DNA from: Linyphia triangularis
Lineage: Eukaryota; Arthropoda; Arachnida; Araneae; Linyphiidae
Direction of reading: 5' to 3'
Length of the DNA: 64,000 bases
Assembly (NCBI GenBank): GCA_963978545.1
Contig: OZ021730.1
Span: forward strand, 4,628,201 to 4,692,200
Part shown: piece after piece, positions 31,151 to 42,876 of the stretch
Position numbering within the stretch: position 1 is the first letter of the stretch
Layout of the letters: each line of letters opens with the position of its first letter
Program-made: the position numbers and the translations under genes
The notes under the pieces: generated by a model
Seen by the model: the letters and a program-made list of their open reading frames with translations, nothing else
The model's database searches: none
Told to the model about the DNA's origin: nothing

Positions 31151-31817
31151 CCCCTCGGGGGCTCACATTTTGTGAGTACGGGCTTGGCAAACCCGAGGTA
31201 CCCTAGCTGGGCCCTAGCATTTTTCTTTCCTTTCCTTTTTTGCGAAGGCCCTACCATTTGAGTTGCTTTTATTGGTTGTTATTAATTTAAATATAATTTT
31301 ATTACTTTTGCCTTGTTTCTTTTTAATATCCAAATTGTCTTGGGTTTTTGAGTTGGCTTTGTATTATTCAGTTCATTAGTCTATTTCAGTTTGCCATTTG
31401 AAATTTGTTACTTATTTCCAATTATTTTAACTTTTGCCTTAATGGCCTGCACGTTTGCCGTGTGCGGTGACCCGTAAGGCAGGAAAATGGGATCCTGGGG
31501 ATCCTGTGGCGTCCCAACGCAGGACAGGTTATTAGTTTCCTGGGGGCGCTACTGCGTTCCCTTTGGCCCACGCTTCGGCCGAAACGGGAGGCAGAGTGGG
31601 GCCCGACTCTGTCAATCGGCTGGCGGTAACAGGACCTCCGGGTTGCTGACTGCTAAAGGGTTAGTACTGAGTGATTGGGGTGCCCGAGGGTGGTTGGCCT
31701 GGTTGGAGCCTCACCTCGACTGCTTAGTGCGACCTCAGCGTATTACCTCCTGGCAACCTGTGGTTGCTACTCATGTTGGACTCGGTGGTGGGTGGGGGTG
31801 TACGCTGAGCAGATAGC
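31151..31817 (+). promoter_or_regulatory. Lineage B leader without a body
   Basis: A complete lineage B leader (CCCCTCGGGGG, CTCAC-ATTTT-GTGAG, CCCGAGG, the CTGCACGTTTGCCGTGTGCGG block, ending GGGGGTGTACGCTGAG). It stops where ORF1 would begin. It is followed by about 15 bases resembling lineage A ORF2 (GCGTATGGTTCTGCAG) and then unique AT-rich DNA. Confidence 0.75.
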
Positions 31818-31832
31818 GTATGGTTCTGCAGC

Positions 31833-32254
31833 ATATATTAGAAAATTTTAGTATGCTAATGTTTCTTAAAGTTATTTTACATGAAAAGTAATGCTAAAAT
31901 CTGAAAATAAATTTTCATACACAATTATTTTCTTAGATTGATGTTAAATAATGGAAAATTTAACAGAATAAAAATTTCAAAGATAAAGAATTCTAACCTT
32001 TTACATTAAAACTTTTCTTTTATCGATAAAACTCCTGAGTAACTCTAAATCTCTGTATTAAATTTAAGATAGATTACTTAGAATAAAAGAAAATAGTATC
32101 AAAGTTAATATGAATACTAGTTATAGATATTAAAACGAAAATTTAAGAATACTTTTAAAATAAGTCTTCCAAGAAGACTTAAAAATGAATTAGCAAAATC
32201 ATAAATAAAAATAATCTTGATTTATTCACACATGCACACACAAAACATACATTT
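31833..32254. other. AT-rich sequence without recognised feature
   Basis: I see no gene, tRNA or repeat here. It is the left edge of the single-copy-looking middle region. Confidence 0.6.
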
Positions 32255-33250
32255 CTACAATCTTTCGCAATGCTCTAAAATACAGTTTGTTGCTATTATA
32301 CTTAAATTTAAGACATTTCGTTTTTTTACTAGATTGAAATGGCCATGTATATGAATTTCGCGGTGAAGATATCGTTCAATAGCTCGATATGCTTGACCCC
32401 GATAATGCAGCTGCATTACATTCATACGTGGTAAAAATTTACTAATTTCCAGGTCATATATCTTTCCCAAATCAGTCATTATAATTTGTAATGATCATAT
32501 TAGTGCAAAACTCAACATTTCTTAAAATCTCCTTTTAATAGGACTATTTACCATCGTATTATAATCTGATAAGAGGAGGTCTAAACTTTTCAAAATGAAT
32601 AATATGGCAAGTTCCACATCAGGCCTCCTCCTATCAATTATACAATGGTGAATAGCCATACACATCTAAAATTCTGCACTGTGTGCCTGCCCTTAACAAG
32701 TATTCAGCAATGTTGCATCGCCCTCCTGCACATGCTAATAGCAGTGCAGTGGCACCGACATTACTCCGTAAATTCACGTCTGCACCGCCCTCTACATAGC
32801 ATCTAACTAGCTCGTAATGGCCTAAATAGGCCGCAATGTGCAAGGGGGTTTCCAGGATGGCGTTCGGGGCAGACATATCGCCGCCATTCTCAACAAGCTG
32901 CCACGCCACTTCAATGTATCCCTTACGCGTTGCAAGATGTAGTGGAGTGTCTCCACATAAATTCCGAATATTTATACTTCGAACCCTCTTCACGAGACAC
33001 TCCACTACATCGATCTACCCAAAGTCTGAAGCATAATGTAGAGCCATCATCCGCTCATTATTATAACAGTTTACATTGACGCCATATTCAATAAGAATTT
33101 TCACAGCACTTATCCGTCGAAAATGTGATGCAAAGAGGAGAATCGTGTTGCCACGATCTCCTCTAACATTAACTGGAAAATCCTTTATCTTATCTACACA
33201 CAGCTGATCGTTCAGAATCAACCCACATATTATATCCAGCATTCTAGAAT
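32255..33250 (-). pseudogene. Ankyrin-repeat protein, decayed
   Basis: The reading begins after a good splice acceptor (TTTTATTTCAG, exon start 33250). Ankyrin units include GNTILLFASHFRRISAVKIL, MALHYASDFG, GDTPLHLATRKGYIEVA, ETPLHIAAYLGHYELV and ATALLLACAGGRCNIAEYL. An in-frame TAG (33015-33017) lies between DFG and IDVVECL. A frame change after YSPLY (about 32640) leads to IDRRRPDVELAILFIL. A further open stretch, 32255-32479 (TDLGKIYDLEISKFLP ... ATNCILEHCERL), may be the C-terminus. Ankyrin repeats mediate protein binding; partner unknown. I treat it as a pseudogene, though assembly error at either site is possible. Confidence 0.7.
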
Positions 33251-33919
33251 CTGAAATAAAAGATTAATATTTAAATATATGTAAAAAAAAATAATTAAAA
33301 ATTGATTTTACTACACTCTGATTGAAACGATATATACCCAACCCCTCCATGTTTAGAGATACAACCACACAGCTTTCATTATAAGAACTTAAAGTTTTAT
33401 TTAAGAAAAATAACTAAATCTCTTTTACATAATTTATTAAAATTGACCGTAATAAATTCTACGGCAGACACTAACTCTATTATAAAATAAACTGAATTAT
33501 TTCAACCATTATCGTCTCATAATTAACATTAACTACATATTATCTGCAAGTACAGTTTAAATACTCATTAAAAGTTAACTCAAGCGACATTACAATAATG
33601 AAAAGTATATAAATATATTATTATACTCAATTCATACAAAGCTAACAAAAAATGCAGATCTAGACATGCATCAATACGTATCGCTTAATGCTTCCCAGTT
33701 TAATGAGCTGCCAACGAAATTTTCACAGCTATAATTAGAGAGGGGACATATGTCAAGAGGTGATTGATAATCTGGTCCATACGCTAACTCTTAAGTCTAG
33801 CATACTTGTAAACTAGTTTAGCACTGGCAACTAGTTTAATTTATCTTTAGTTTGATAATGTCTTTAAAACTCATAATTTGATAAATACTATTTGAGAAAA
33901 ATTATTAAATTTCACTTAC

Positions 33920-33987
33920 ACTTTGGGCTTTACTTAACTTGGAAATATATAGTAATAGCAGCTTCTTCACAATCAACACTTCAGAAT
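33920..33987 (-). CDS. Possible upstream exon of the ankyrin gene
   Basis: A 68-bp open segment bounded by TATTTCAG (acceptor) and GTAAGT (donor), reading SEVLIVKKLLLLYISKLSKA in the phase needed for the next exon. Both acceptors are followed by the same ATTCT. Supported only by splice-site quality and phase. Confidence 0.35.
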
Positions 33988-34273
33988 CTGAAATAATTCG
34001 AAAAATTAGTTACTAGTTTAAACATCATGAGCTCGTATATTTAGAAAGAAAGAAAAAAGCATATTGGAAAATAGCTACATTTAAGATAGCGTCTATCAAT
34101 AAAATTAGGACATTTTACTAAGAACACGTGCATCTACTCAACAATGATACAAATCTTTAAGAATTTTAAAATTTTAATACTAAATCCCATTTGAAAATAG
34201 TTACTGGTCACGCCCCCTTCCGGTAACGTAATCGTCCCTCGCGCATTGCGACCTGGCTTCGGATGCCCACTTT

Positions 34274-35539
34274 CTATCTACTTGTCAGAGTAAATTTCTC
34301 CGTAAAGGACTTGTTGCAGTTGTGACACACCTGTTGAAAAATAAAACTTTATGAGTTTCAGGGGGGAAAAAAGTAGACTCATATTTTTATTCCTTATTGA
34401 GAAAACTTTATTCCAAATTTATCTATTCCTAAAACACATGTTATTGAGGAAATTTTCACTTATTCTACTTGTAAAATTCATCAATCTGAAAACACTATAT
34501 TTTAAATTTCGATAAACTGTTAAATTCTTCTCTGAAAAACTATTAATTCTAAAAATTCATTCTTCGAGAGAAAAAAAAAATACTTACATGACCAGCTTGG
34601 ATAGGCATGGGAACAAGAGAGGGAACTGGTTCAGCAACAGCAGCAAAGACCTGGAAAAAGAAAAAGAAAAATATCATTTAAAAATAAAATCTATTTCAAC
34701 ATATTCTTAACAATAGTTTATCCTTTGAATGTAATACTTACAGTTTTCTGATGGATTTTCAAATGTCTTGTCAAATGACATTTCTGTACGAAACCCTTCT
34801 TACAGATGGTACAGACCTGTTGAAAATAAAACTTTGAGTAATATGTTTCTTAAAATGTTAAAGTTATTATTCTTTCACCTAAATGATTGAAATAATACTT
34901 ACATGCAAGTCTTGTGAGGTAGACGGAGCATTAGATAGCCCGGCAACAGGTTCAACAACAACAACCTCCTAAAATAAAGGTACCATATATTGAGAAATTA
35001 TTCTAAGTTTTTTACGTCAGAAAAAAAATCGGGCGTGAATTTGGGGTGATTTTGAATAGTTACAACATTGAAAATTACTAAGTTCAAAAGCAATAAAAAA
35101 TTTGGCGTGTTTCTTATGCTAATATTCAAATGAATGACATTTAGAAAAATTACTAAGTACAAAAGTTATACTAATTATGGCGTGAATCTTATACTAATGA
35201 ATGACATTTAGAAAAAGTTTTAAAGAATACATTATTGACGAATTTCAAATATAATTGGGAAAGTTTTAAGTGAACAAATCAATTATGCGACGTTAAATAA
35301 CACAATTTAAAAATTTTCTAAGACATTAAACATTCATTTCAATAAATTCATCTACTTAAAAGCAACAAGTTTAACCGTATTTAAAGAATATTCTCATAGT
35401 AATTTTGGGAGTTTAAAATAAATACAATCTATAAGCACTCAAACATAATTTAAAAATACATTACTAAAAGAACACTTACTTGATCATAAGGACTAGCGAC
35501 AACGACATCCATGGGAGAAGGAGAACGTGATGATGACAT
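34274..35539 (-). CDS. Small C2H2 zinc-finger protein, five coding exons
   Basis: Exons (minus strand) 35480-35539, 34903-34968, 34742-34816, 34588-34650 and 34274-34330. Every intron has GTAAGT/AG ends and all exons are phase 0. The product is 106 residues: MSSSRSPSPMDVVVASPYDQ, then an EPV-containing linker, a complete finger (CTICKKGFVQKCHLTRHLKIH), a second EPV linker, and a second finger cut short (CHNCNKSFTEKFTLTSR, then TAG). The linker-finger exon pair looks duplicated with its introns. A non-coding first exon probably ends at the donor 35932-35937, with a TATATATA box near 36100. Likely nucleic-acid binding; target unknown. It lies head to head with the Polinton integrase and may belong to it. 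Confidence 0.65.
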
Positions 35540-35937
35540 TATAAATGACTGAAATTGAAAAAATAAAATATATAAATATCGAAAGAAAACATACATTTTC
35601 AATACAAGTTGGGAATAATTTGTATGTAATACTTGAACCGACTACTTTAACATGATGCGATTGTTAAGCCTAACAATTGCTTGCGGTAGCTCATTTCAAT
35701 ATATAAACTTAACACACAATAAATAATTTCATTTAAAATAATTTGTCTACTAATATTAAATAATATACATACATCTTAAGTTTACTGAACGGATAACTTA
35801 AACCTTTAACATGTAATACAGAAAAGATTTGAATACCCGCGATTCTTAATCCTAATACATATAGTAAAATAATTAACATTTTATTACATATGTTACTTAA
35901 AACAGTCAACAAATAATAATAATAAAAATTTACTTAC

Positions 35938-36108
35938 CGAATAATCGAAACGAAATCTGCGAAGCTAAAATAACTGTGAATAACTACACAAGTACGAACA
36001 AAATCGCGATGAGAAAAAAAAAAACACACGAAGTTTTCAACACGTCTTTCACACTCAGGAATCTAAGTAGAAATGGCGAGACGGCAAACGGTAGCGTCTA
36101 TATATAAG
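35938..36108 (-). promoter_or_regulatory. TATA box and non-coding first exon of the zinc-finger gene
   Basis: CCTTATATATAGA on the minus strand at 36098-36108 is followed, about 30 bp on, by a stretch without ATG that ends at a splice donor (TTCG/GTAAGT, 35932-35937). Position and spacing suit a first exon. The same TATATAAG also reads on the plus strand, so the direction is an inference. Confidence 0.45.
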
Positions 36109-36794
36109 GCTGCTGACTATTGACCCGTCAGACGGGAGGGGGGCGAGACTAGGGATGTTTCGACACGCTTCAACGCGTTTGCGAGTTGAGTTGTAGTGTA
36201 ACGATCTTGCTTGAAACAGTTAAAGTGATAGATTATTTGTTCGTGACGTCATAGTGTAACGAATGGGTTTTTAGCGTAGACAACTGTTATTATTGGAGTA
36301 TTTATTAAATTCATTAAATATAAAAATAATAATTAGTAATAATTATCAGATTTTATTGTTATTATTATTTTAAAAGATAACTTGTAGAAAAAAGTTGCGG
36401 CATGAAAATATTTACTTTTTTTTTATAATACTACTATATTACTTGTATTATGTTAACATTTGACATTTAAGGTGGTTTAAAGTAATAGCGGTTTTAAATA
36501 TGAAATAGTTTTTTAGACTTTTATTATTTGAGCCATGGTTTGAACCTTATGTTAAAATGACTTCATGGTTCAGTTACCGGTCGCTTTAGTAACTAAGCTA
36601 TGAAGCCATGTCCTTTATAAGGTAATGTATCTAGTCGAATATGTCAGTTGTAAGTATGACTCAAGTGAGGTTGCAAATGCTGCATACTTCTACATTTTCT
36701 TATGTGTAGCGCTATCATTCATTTATTATATGACTGGTAGTCATATGACATTTACGCTTCGTCTCAATGAAACCGGAAACTTATCTATTTCAAT

Positions 36795-37010
36795 GTGAAA
36801 ATGTTAGGACCTAGGATACAGATAAGAGTTAATAAAATTTCTTGCTTTAATGATGCGACGTATCAAGACCCGGGTCATGTATCAAGTTTCGGTGGTATCG
36901 ATGCATTATACTGTGCCTCAGGAAGAAAGATTTCCAAGAAAACGATACAGAAATGGCTAATGGGGGTGGATGCATATACCCTCCACAAACCAATTTGTCA
37001 TAAATTTCCT
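36795..37010 (+). pseudogene. Polinton/Maverick integrase, N-terminal piece
   Basis: Reads DPGHVSSFGGIDALYCASG, KKTIQKWLMGVDAYTLHKPI and CHKFP, the typical N-terminal region of Polinton-type integrases. It is cut by the B4 retrotransposon with the duplication GTCATAAATTTCCT (36997-37010, repeated 42877-42890). Polintons are large self-synthesising DNA transposons related to viruses of eukaryotes; the integrase inserts the element. Confidence 0.82.
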
Positions 37011-37643
37011 CCCCTCAGGGGGTTTACTTTCTCAAAGTAAATACGGGCTTCACAACCCCGGGGCGCCCCAGTGATCTATCCCTTCTTCTGTTTTACCTTC
37101 TTTTTTGGGTTCTGTATTTATTGTTTGGCTTCTCTTCCTTCCCTCGTTGTGGTTACCTCTTCAGAGGTGAGGGCTCCCCTTGAGAAGCTTTGTGCCGCTC
37201 TGTTGCTATCAGCTTCTCTTGGGGATTATATCACCCACGTGTTTGCCGTGCGTGGAGACCCGTGTCCCTGGAAAGAGGGATCCTGGTAGTTGAGGGGCGA
37301 CATACTGTCCCAATACACTACTTTGGCCCTTGCTTCAGATAAACGGGAGGTACACATTGGTCCCGTGTGTATCAATCGGCTGGTCGTCCGACTTCGTCGG
37401 CGGCTAGGGATCAAGCGTCCGGCTCGTCTGCTGGGAATCTCGTTAAGGGTGGAGACCTCTACAGGGACGAGTCGGTCGCGTATAGGCACTGGACAACCTG
37501 GTAGTGACATACCGTGCGTAACTTTTTAGTTGCGATTTTCTTTTTTTCATTATTTTAGTTGCTTGCCGGTGTGCACTGACCCCGAGATCGCGGACTCCAC
37601 GGTGGGTGGGACTCTAGTGCCCGAATAAAATAAACTATAACCT
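37011..37643 (+). promoter_or_regulatory. Lineage A-type leader on a B element
   Basis: Matches the leaders at 24392, 50705, 54979 and 61339 from CCCCTCAGGGGG to GTGCCCGAA, then changes abruptly into B-type ORF1. It includes the hairpin TTTACTTT...AAAGTAAA and the CACGTGTTTGCCGTGCGTGG block. Confidence 0.8.
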
Positions 37644-39038
37644 ATGGAAATTTTATCTCCTCTTTCTTTATGCCCGACGGGAGGCTTAAATCCCCAAGCG
37701 ATAACTTTAAACAAATCGACAAAACGCACAATAGAACCTGACATTGACCCAAACTTTAAAAAACCAGCTTCACAACTTGATCCATCCATAGCATCTCTCT
37801 CAGCCACAGTCCCATCTTTTCTTATAGTTCACTCAGAATTGGGTGAACTAGGGAAAATGTCCCCATTCTTTATCCAAAAGGGGATAAAGGGGATTTGTGG
37901 CAATGAACCAAAATCAATCAAGAAACTAAAATCCGGTGATTTTCTCATAGAGACTAAAGACCCAAGACAATCCCAATACCTACTATCCGCAACATCAATA
38001 GGAACCATTGCAATATCCGTGACTCCTCATAGAGCTCTAAACTCTTGTCAGGGGGTGATCTCTGAGACCGATCTTCAACATGTTGAAGACTCAGAGATTA
38101 TAAAAGAACTGTCTCCCCTGGGGGTCACAAATGCCAAACGTATTACCATTAAAAGAGATAGTGAAATAATCAAAACAAAACATATAATCTTGACTTTCAA
38201 CACCCCCAATCTTCCCAATAAAATCATTGCTGGTTACTTGAGCTGTCCCGTCCGTCCGTACGTTCCCAACCCGTTACGGTGTTTTAAATGTCAAAAGTTC
38301 GGCCATTCAAAGAACGCATGCAGAAGTAAAATCGAAACTTGCGCAGTGTGTGGCAGCATTGAACATCCCAGCGAAGGCTGTAAAGCTGAGCCCACCTGCG
38401 TCAACTGCTCTGGAAAACATCCATCCTTTTCCAGATTATGCCCCAATTGGATAGAAGAAAAGGAAATCCAAAAGATAAAAACCCATAACAACATTTCCTA
38501 TCCAGAAGCCCGAAAAATACACGAAAACACCGTAACCAATTCAATGGCCAGTAAAATAGCAAAATCAATGGTTCCTAAAAAATCTGAATTGAAATCCATT
38601 GCAACCCAAACTGATATTCATATCCCGAAATCAGATATATCACCTGAAGAATTGCTTAAGCGCTTCACTCCTCCCATAAAACACAACACTTCTTCATCCC
38701 AAACAAACCTTATTCCATCCAGTTCAAACTCAAATGTTAATATACCTAAACCTGCCGTGAAAAACAAAAAGAAACTACCCGAAAATAAAACATCTAATAA
38801 ACCCGGAAATTTATTGAAAAATAAAATTCAACAAAAGAAAACAATTACTCCACCTAAATTGAAAATAATAAAAGATCCATCAGAAACTTCAGAAACATCT
38901 TCTGATGATGAGGCCGATGTTATCTCGGGTCTTTCTGACCCAGGTGACATGGAAATTGATCCAGGCCTAGAAACCCCTGCTCTTCTTAGTCCTAAGAGTA
39001 AGGGTAAAACCCGGCGGATCAGCACTCAATCCAAGTAA
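37644..39038 (+). CDS. ORF1 gag-like nucleocapsid protein, lineage B4
   Basis: 464 codons, intact, ATG 37644 (MEILSPLSLCPTGG). Central domain has FLIVHSELGELGKMSPFFIQ, IKKLKSGDFLIE and RITIKRD. Zinc knuckles are CFKCQKFGHSKNAC, CAVCGSIEHPSEGC and CVNCSGKHPSFSRLC. The tail is Lys/Ser-rich, then acidic (SDDEADVISGLSDPGD). The sequence is clearly B-like and unlike lineage A ORF1 despite the A-type leader. ORF2 follows in the -1 frame two bases after the stop, again with no AUG. Confidence 0.92.
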   Translation: MEILSPLSLCPTGGLNPQAITLNKSTKRTIEPDIDPNFKKPASQLDPSIASLSATVPSFLIVHSELGELGKMSPFFIQKGIKGICGNEPKSIKKLKSGDFLIETKDPRQSQYLLSATSIGTIAISVTPHRALNSCQGVISETDLQHVEDSEIIKELSPLGVTNAKRITIKRDSEIIKTKHIILTFNTPNLPNKIIAGYLSCPVRPYVPNPLRCFKCQKFGHSKNACRSKIETCAVCGSIEHPSEGCKAEPTCVNCSGKHPSFSRLCPNWIEEKEIQKIKTHNNISYPEARKIHENTVTNSMASKIAKSMVPKKSELKSIATQTDIHIPKSDISPEELLKRFTPPIKHNTSSSQTNLIPSSSNSNVNIPKPAVKNKKKLPENKTSNKPGNLLKNKIQQKKTITPPKLKIIKDPSETSETSSDDEADVISGLSDPGDMEIDPGLETPALLSPKSKGKTRRISTQSK

Positions 39039-39040
39039 CA

Positions 39041-42000
39041 TTCAATCTGTTATCTTGGAATTGTCGCGGTTTCCACCACAATTCGGTAGACATCAAACAT
39101 CTTATTGACGTATATAAACCTGTTTGCTTCTGTTTGCAAGAGACGCTCTTGAAGCCTTTTCAGAGCTCTCTTGTTAGGGGATATAGTCCTCTTCGTAAGG
39201 ATTGTGTCACAAATGATAGAGCCTGCGGGGGTGTTGCAATATTTACATCCAATAGCTCACCTTCAACACCGTTGTCGCTAAATACTACATTACAAGCAGT
39301 CGCTGTTCAAGTAAATATCAACACACTTGTTACAGTTTGTTCTATATACTTGCCCCCTAATCACAATATCCGACAAGCAGAACTAAACAGGTTATGTAAT
39401 CAGCTTCCAGCCCCATTTATCATAATGGGTGACTTTAATGGCCATAGTCCTCTTTGGGGTAGTCCAGATATTAATTCACGTGGAAGGCAAATTGAGAAAC
39501 TGCTAGATGACCAAAATCTTTGTCTACTCAATAATGGGCAGCCAACTCACTTCCACGCCCCTTCGAGGACATTTCACGCCATTGATCTCGTCTTGTGTTC
39601 ACCATCTCTTCTGCACCTATGGTCTTATAGCATCGGCAGTGATCTCTATCACAGCGACCACTTCCCTATCTGTTTAAAACATGAGAGGAACGACGACCCA
39701 CATTCTTCCCGCCCACCTCGATTTAAAATCGAAGCGGCGGATTGGGACCTATTTTCTTCCATTGTCCATCTATCGAACGAGATGGTGAACCAAGATAGCA
39801 TCGATGATGCTACAAATTCAATCACCAAGGCTATCATCGAAGCTGCACACTTATCAATCCCTGTTACATCAACAAGTCTACCGAAAATGCCTAAACCGTG
39901 GTGGAACCACGATTGTAAAATTGCCCACAAAAAGCGGAGGAAGGCTTGGGGTATTTTTCGCAGATATCCAACTGAAGCCAACCTCATCGCTTTTAAATGT
40001 GCCCGAGCCGAAGCTCGTAGGATCCGCCGACGTAGCCAGAAGGACTCTTGGATGCTTTATGTCAGCACGATAACATCTAATACCTCTTCTAAAAGGGTCT
40101 GGAACAAAGTCAACAAAATTAAGGGCCAATATCCCAAACAATCTATATCAATCTTGGAGACAGATCTGGGAGTGGTTTCAGACCCTAAAGATATTGCTGA
40201 CACTCTGGCCGACTCATTTGCAAATATATCCAGCAACTCAAATTACCAAGAGCCGTTTGCCACTATTAAATATAAAGCTGAGAAGACCAAATTGAACTTC
40301 ACTTCGAATACTTTGGAAGACTATAATGCTGATTTCACCATGGCCGAGCTAATGCGAGCTCTTTCTAACACTCACAGCTCGGCTGTTGGTCATGATGAAA
40401 TCCATTATAGCATGTTAAAACATCTTCAGCCTCTCCAGCTTAAGTTAATTCTCAAATTATTTAATAGGATCTGGCGGGAGAATAAATTCCCGTCAGCATG
40501 GCAACGTGCTCTTGTAATTCCAATAGTCAAGCCAGGAAAAGATCCCAAGAGTCCTACCAGCTATAGACCAATAGCTTTGACTAGCTGCTTATGTAAGCTA
40601 CTGGAAAAACTGGTCAGTGTTCGTATTTTTTCTTATCTTGAAAATAACAATTGTCTCTCTCAGTTTCAAAGTGGTTTCTGTCGTGGACGAAGTTCAATTG
40701 ACAACCTCCTCCTCCTTGAAACATCGATCCGGGAGGCATTTGTCAAGCGGAACCATTTGGTGTCTGTATTTTTCGACATGGAGAAAGCCTATGACCGTAC
40801 TTGGAGATATGGTATCCTCAGGGACCTACATAATTTAGGTCTCAGGGGAAATTTACCACTCTTTATTGAGAATTTCCTTTCTCGGAGAGTCTTCCAAGTA
40901 CGTGTTAACTCTGTCTTATCAGATGAGTTTATACAGGAGCAAGGTGTGCCTCAGGGAAGTGTATTGAGCTGCGTACTGTTTATTATCAAAGTCAATGATA
41001 TAATGACCTGCCTACCACCTGCAGTGTCTGGATCATTATTTGTCGATGACTTCCAAATATCGTGCGCCTCAATCAACATGTCTCTTATTGAGAGACATAT
41101 TCAGCTTGCCATCAGAAGAGTTACAGAGTGGTCCAACAATAATGGCTTTGTTTTTAATGCCCAGAAAACCGTAGCTATGCATTTTTGCAGGAAACGTGAG
41201 CTTCATAACGAACCTGAAATTTTCTTAAATGGTGTGCAAATACCCATTGTGTCTGAAGCTAAGGTTCTTGGAGTCATTTTTGACTCGAAGCTTACGTTCC
41301 TGCCCCATATTAAATATCTTAGATTGAAATGCAATAAAGCTCTTAACCTTCTGAAAGTGCTTTCAAACACTTCCTGGGGCGCTGATACCACCTCCATGTT
41401 GAGGATTTACAGATGCCTTGTCCGTTCCAAACTTGATTATGGTTCTGTGGTGTACGGATCCGCCAGAAAATCGGCGTTGAAGCTTCTAGATCCTGTTCAC
41501 CATCATGGTGTCAGAATTGCATCAGGAGTTTTCCGTACATCACCAATCCCAAGTGTACTCAACACATGCACAGAACTCCCTTTGAGACTGAGATGAGATA
41601 ATCTCAGTTTAAGACTGTATTTTAAAATCAAGAGTCGCCCTTTACACCCACTCTTTAATCATGTTTCTAATCCATCTCATCAAAGACTTTTTCATAATCG
41701 TCCTTCAAGCATTCCATCTTTTTCTTTAAGAATGCAGGGCATTTTATCATCATATAACATAGATAATTTTAGAATCTATCCCATCACAACCACCATTTCA
41801 CCTTGGCATACCCATAATATTAAAATTGTAAATATATTTAGTAATTTTAAAAAATGCGAAACTCCGAGTGTTGTTTTCACTCAACTTTTCAACTGTCACC
41901 GAGAAAATTTTAAAAATTTTAAAGCCATTTTTACGGATGGATCAAAAAGCCAGGGGCATGTTGGATCAGCTGCTGTACATAAAAATAACATCTTATCATT

Positions 42001-42721
42001 AGAACTGCACCCTTGCAGTTCTGTTTACACAGCTGAATCCCTTGCCATTCTCCTGGCTCTGAAATATATACTTAGACAATCATATAGACAGTGGATTATA
42101 TATACAGATTCTCGAAGTTGTATCGATGCATTAAATGACCCTGTCTCGCAAACCCATCCACTCATATCTAAATGTACATTGTATTATTTTAAACTTTTAG
42201 AAAACAACTTTAATGTAATTTTTTGTTGGATTCCAGGCCATGTGGGGATTAAGGGCAATGAGCTAGCAGACAGTATTGCTAAATCTGTAAAGAGCACTAT
42301 TAGTAATTGCCTCTACTTTGTTGATGCTGTCAAAGTGTGTAATAATGCACTTTCTCGCTCGTGGCAAGCAGCATGGGATTTGGAGACTGATAATAAATTA
42401 CATAAAATCATGCCTCTGACATCAGGCTTCTCCTTCTCTCAAACGAGCAGGAAGCGAGAAGTGATTCTATCACGTCTCCGAATCGGCCACACGCGTTTTA
42501 CACACTCGCATCTTCTGCTGGCAGAAGATGCCCCCACATGCGCCGCATGCGGCATTGTTTTCTCTGTGATACATATTTTAATTGAGTGTTCATGTTTCAC
42601 ATCGACCAGGCGACGCCTATTTTATAACAGTCATCCGTCATTGTCATCACTCATAGGAACAACACCTCACAAAAATCTGTTTACATTTTTAAAAGACATT
42701 GGTTTTTATCACCTGATATAA
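39041..42721 (+). pseudogene. ORF2 endonuclease-RT-RNase H, lineage B4, one nonsense codon
   Basis: Endonuclease has LQETLLKPFQSS, IMGDFNGHSPLWG and HSDHFP. RT has FFDMEKAYDRTW, QGVPQGSVLS and LFVDD. A TGA at 41594-41596 replaces the CGA (Arg) found in sister copies (LRRDKL). The same frame continues with thumb, RNase H (FTDGSKSQGHVG, AES, YTDS, GNELAD), RLRIGHTRFTH and CAAC...HILIEC to the TAA at 42719-42721. CGA to TGA is the classic CpG decay change. No initiating AUG. Confidence 0.9.
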
Positions 42722-42876
42722 AAATTTTACGTATCTTAAATACCATATTTTTAAAACTTTTACTGACTTTTATAGAACTTGTCTATTTTAACTAGAGTGC
42801 GATGGCCTTAACGAATGTTTGGCGCAGTATGGCCCTTGTGTAGCTTTTGCGCCACAAAACCCAACCAACCAACCAA

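Larger units (their letters stand above)
37011..42876 (+). mobile_element. B4 retrotransposon with lineage A-type leader, full length
   Basis: Leader 37011-37643 (lineage A type), ORF1 37644-39038, ORF2 39041-42721, 3' UTR with hairpin 42821-42853 and (CCAA)n tail. It is flanked by the 14-bp duplication GTCATAAATTTCCT in a Polinton integrase gene. One nonsense codon in ORF2 is the only clear lesion. Confidence 0.93.

Noticed and set aside
31818..31832. Fragment of lineage A ORF2 (GCGTATGGTTCTGCAG)
   Set aside because: The 15-16 base match is too short to separate from chance or a junction filler.
36530..36650. Possible tRNA-like or inverted repeat around GCCATGGTTTGAACC...GAAGCCATG
   Set aside because: No cloverleaf or flanking duplication could be built; probably chance similarity.
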